A stretch of 64,000 nt of DNA from DASRDR01 sp963812945 [NCBI: uncultured Candidatus Rokubacteria bacterium] (lineage in GTDB: Bacteria > Methylomirabilota > Methylomirabilia > Rokubacteriales): contig CAWEXD010000010.1 in the NCBI GenBank assembly GCA_963812945.1, positions 1 through 64,000 of the forward strand, given 5' to 3'. The notes below the pieces were generated by a model. That model did no database searches and was not told the DNA's origin. It was given only the letters and a program-made list of their open reading frames with translations. A program made the position numbers and the translations under genes. This document shows positions 61,884 through 64,000 of this stretch, piece after piece; position 1 is the stretch's first letter, and each line of letters starts with the position of its first letter.

Positions 61884-64000
61884 GCGTGTCCTCGGTAGAA
61901 CCACGTCTTGGCCAGCTCGGCCGCCCCGATGTACAGACCCGTGATCCCGATCAGCGTCAGGAGCAACGTGCCCGGCAGCGCCGTGAAGCCGAGCACTTCG
62001 ACGAACGGCAGAAAGGGGATCGCGAACGTCACGGCGATGATCGCGGCCGTCGACGTCCAGAGCAGCGTCCCCGGCCGGCTCCGGAAGAACGGGCGCCGCG
62101 TGCGCACGACGAGCGCGATGACGAGCTCCGTGAGCAGGGACTCGACGAACCACCCGCTGCGAAAGAGCTGCGGCGTCGCGTCGAACAGCCGCAGGAGCGC
62201 GCCGAACGTCATGAAGTCGAAGAGGGAGCTGAGCACGCCGAACACGACCATGAACCGGCCGATGAAGCGCATGTCCCAGCGCCGGGGGCGCTCGACGAGC
62301 TCCGGATCCACGCTGTCGTCCGCGAGCCCGACTGCCGGCACGTCGGACAGGAAGTTGTTGAGGAGGATCTGCCCAGCCAGCAGCGGCAGGAACGGCAGGA
62401 ACAGCGACGCCACCGCCATGCTGACCATGTTCCCGAGGTTCGCGCTCGTCGTCGTCAGGACGTACTTCAGCGTGTTGGCGAAGGTCTTTCTCCCCTCCTG
62501 GATCCCGCGGCGGATCACTCCGAGGTGACGCTCGAGCAGGACGAAGTCCGCCGCTTCCTTCGCCACGTCCACGGCCTGATCCACGGACAGGCTGGTGTCC
62601 GCCGCGTGCATCGCGGGCGCGTCGTTCACTCCGTCCCCCAGGAATCCGACCACGCGGCCCATCTTCTTGAGCGAGAGGATGATCCGCTCCTTCTGATTCG
62701 GATCCACCTCGACGAAGAGGTCCGTGCGCTCGGCGGCGCTCCATAGGGCCTCATCGTGCAGCTCGTCGAGGTCCCTTCCCGTGAGAATCCGGTCCGTGCG
62801 CATTCCCACCGCCGTCGCCACGTGCTTGGCGACGAGCTTGCTGTCCCCCGTGATCAGCTTGACTGAGACCCCCAGCTTCGCGAGGTCCGTCAGCGCTTCG
62901 GCGACGCCCTCCTTCGGTCGATCCAGGAACGTGAGGAACCCCACGAAGTCGAGATCCCGCTCGTCATCGCGGCCGTAGGAGGGCTTGTCGTCCAGCACGC
63001 GCGAGGCGACCGCGAGGACACGGATGCCCTGGGCGCCCCACGCGAGATACCGGTTCCTCAGGACGGTCTGCCCGGCGGCATCCAGCGGCCGGCCGTCCGC
63101 GGACCGCGCGCACGCTTCCAGAACGTGCTCGAACGCGCCCTTGGTCACGAGGGTGACACCCGTGTGGCCTCGGATGACGACACTCAATCGCTTGCGGACG
63201 AAATCGTAAGGAACCTCGCCGAGCTTCTCCACGCCCCTCAGGTCCGCCTCGTGAGCGCGCAGGATGGCGTCGTCGAGCGGGTTGGCCAGGCCGGTCTGGA
63301 GCGCGGCATTGCGGCTCGCGAGCTCCAGGACGCCGGGCGACCGCTCTCCCTGCTCGTCATAGGCCCCCTCCAGCTGGACCACGCCCTCGGTCAGGGTGCC
63401 CGTCTTGTCGGTGCACAGGACGTCCATGCTCCCGAGGTTCTCGATGGCGTTGAGTCGCTTGACCAGCACCCCGTGGCGCGCCATGAGCTGCGCGCCGCGC
63501 GCCAGGTTGACGGAGAGAATGGCCGGAAGGAGCTCCGGGCTCAGCCCCACGGCCAGCGCGATGGAGAACAGCAACGTCTCGATCGGCGGGCGGCCGAGGA
63601 ACATGTTCGCCGCGAACACCACGAGCACCATGACGAGCATGGCGCTGGTGAGGAGATAGCCGAACCGACGGATCCCGCGGTCGAACTCCGTCTCCGGTGG
63701 CCGGAGGGTCAGCCGGTGGGCGATCGTGCCGAACTGGGTCGCCGGACCGGTCGCGACGACGAGACAGCGCGCGGTGCCGCTTCGCACGTTCGTGCCGAGG
63801 AAGACACAGTTCGAACGCTCGGTGAGGACCGACGCGCGGGCGACGACCCCCGGCGTCTTCTCGACGGGGAAGCTCTCGCCCGTCAGCACCGACTCGTTCA
63901 CGAAGCAGTCCGTCGCCTCCAGAACGATGGCATCGGCGGGAAGCAAGCTTCCCGCGGCCACCACCACCACGTCTCCCGGCACCACCTCGCGCAGCGGGAT
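61880..64000 (-). CDS. Magnesium-type P-type ATPase (MgtA-like, P3B), 5' end outside the window
   Basis: More than 706 residues in frame to position 64000, where translation is still open, so the N terminus (A-domain start and first membrane helices) is missing. Present: SVLTGESFPVEKTPGVVARA (actuator TGES loop), ETEFDRGIRRFGYLLTSAML, AVGLSPELLPAILSVNLARG (the P3B-type metal helix), the phosphorylation site CTDKTGTLTEG, the ATP-domain, GDGVNDAPAMHAADTSLSVD and C-terminal helices. The best match by motif is the MgtA/MgtB group, which imports magnesium. It is coupled to the ZIP gene by ATGA. Substrate is inferred from family. Confidence 0.85.
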   Translation of the reverse strand: MPLREVVPGDVVVVAAGSLLPADAIVLEATDCFVNESVLTGESFPVEKTPGVVARASVLTERSNCVFLGTNVRSGTARCLVVATGPATQFGTIAHRLTLRPPETEFDRGIRRFGYLLTSAMLVMVLVVFAANMFLGRPPIETLLFSIALAVGLSPELLPAILSVNLARGAQLMARHGVLVKRLNAIENLGSMDVLCTDKTGTLTEGVVQLEGAYDEQGERSPGVLELASRNAALQTGLANPLDDAILRAHEADLRGVEKLGEVPYDFVRKRLSVVIRGHTGVTLVTKGAFEHVLEACARSADGRPLDAAGQTVLRNRYLAWGAQGIRVLAVASRVLDDKPSYGRDDERDLDFVGFLTFLDRPKEGVAEALTDLAKLGVSVKLITGDSKLVAKHVATAVGMRTDRILTGRDLDELHDEALWSAAERTDLFVEVDPNQKERIILSLKKMGRVVGFLGDGVNDAPAMHAADTSLSVDQAVDVAKEAADFVLLERHLGVIRRGIQEGRKTFANTLKYVLTTTSANLGNMVSMAVASLFLPFLPLLAGQILLNNFLSDVPAVGLADDSVDPELVERPRRWDMRFIGRFMVVFGVLSSLFDFMTFGALLRLFDATPQLFRSGWFVESLLTELVIALVVRTRRPFFRSRPGTLLWTSTAAIIAVTFAIPFLPFVEVLGFTALPGTLLLTLIGITGLYIGAAELAKTWFYRGHA

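Noticed and set aside
61122-62744. 540-codon minus-strand frame including the ZIP gene
   Set aside because: The N-terminal half is a shadow of the P-type ATPase in another frame; the ZIP protein begins at 61883.

Overview
This is a very GC-rich, gene-dense bacterial window with no rRNA, tRNA or ribosomal-protein marker that I could recognise, so taxonomy is inference only. A soluble pyruvate:ferredoxin oxidoreductase, long c-type cytochrome operons, Nap and NirK genes, a TctC-type binding-protein remnant and DUF6077/DUF2142-type surface-polysaccharide membrane proteins fit an uncultured soil or subsurface lineage of the Methylomirabilota/Rokubacteria kind. Many genes are coupled by 4-nt ATGA/GTGA overlaps.

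Layout. (1) 1-18190: surface polysaccharide region. It begins with two decayed nucleotidyltransferase fragments, then a DUF354 protein, a sulfotransferase-membrane protein fusion (frameshifted), three family 2 glycosyltransferases and a Wzt/Wzm-type ABC exporter. After a decayed stretch (dihydroorotate-dehydrogenase-like tail, intact globin, TctC fragment) come a DUF2142-type membrane protein, a large Rieske protein and two methyltransferases. (2) 18511-25033: a diheme lipoprotein, a coupled histidine kinase/receiver/receiver-cyclase trio, a superoxide-reductase-like exported protein without its metal Cys, and two exported cupredoxin-type proteins. (3) 25328-36286: a probable trans-envelope electron-transfer locus with two NHL-propeller lipoproteins, four multiheme c-type cytochromes (up to 12 heme motifs), an outer-membrane beta-barrel, an ethylbenzene-dehydrogenase-type heme protein, a small membrane protein and a four-domain cytochrome c. 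(4) 36896-46698: carbon metabolism: universal stress protein, citrate synthase, a DUF411 protein with an in-frame UGA, malic enzyme, NifJ-type PFOR, a dihydroorotate-dehydrogenase-like protein and a CBS protein. (5) 46796-56867: nitrogen-oxide respiration: napD-napA, two tetraheme cytochromes, an Fe-S subunit and NrfD, then on the other strand a monoheme cytochrome c, a transposase relic, a three-domain copper nitrite reductase and a CBS protein. (6) 57205-64000: serine hydrolase, universal stress protein, OsmC-like protein, a broken SDR, a ZIP metal transporter and a P-type (MgtA-like) ATPase that runs off the window.

How they fit together. Region 5 can take nitrate to nitrite (Nap) and nitrite to NO (NirK), with quinol oxidation most plausibly through the NrfD/Fe-S pair because no NapC is present. 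Region 3 could carry electrons between periplasm and cell exterior. PFOR, citrate synthase and malic enzyme supply the carbon and reductant side.

The items most worth a second look are the DUF411 gene whose first CGCC cysteine is a UGA codon (selenocysteine or nonsense), the multiheme/NHL/beta-barrel locus, the unorthodox Nap operon, and paired relics of a duplicated dihydroorotate-dehydrogenase/TctC segment. Several genes carry single lesions (frameshifts near 5730 and 28290, TAG at 60515, a lost start near 7242), so assembly error versus true decay must be kept in mind.
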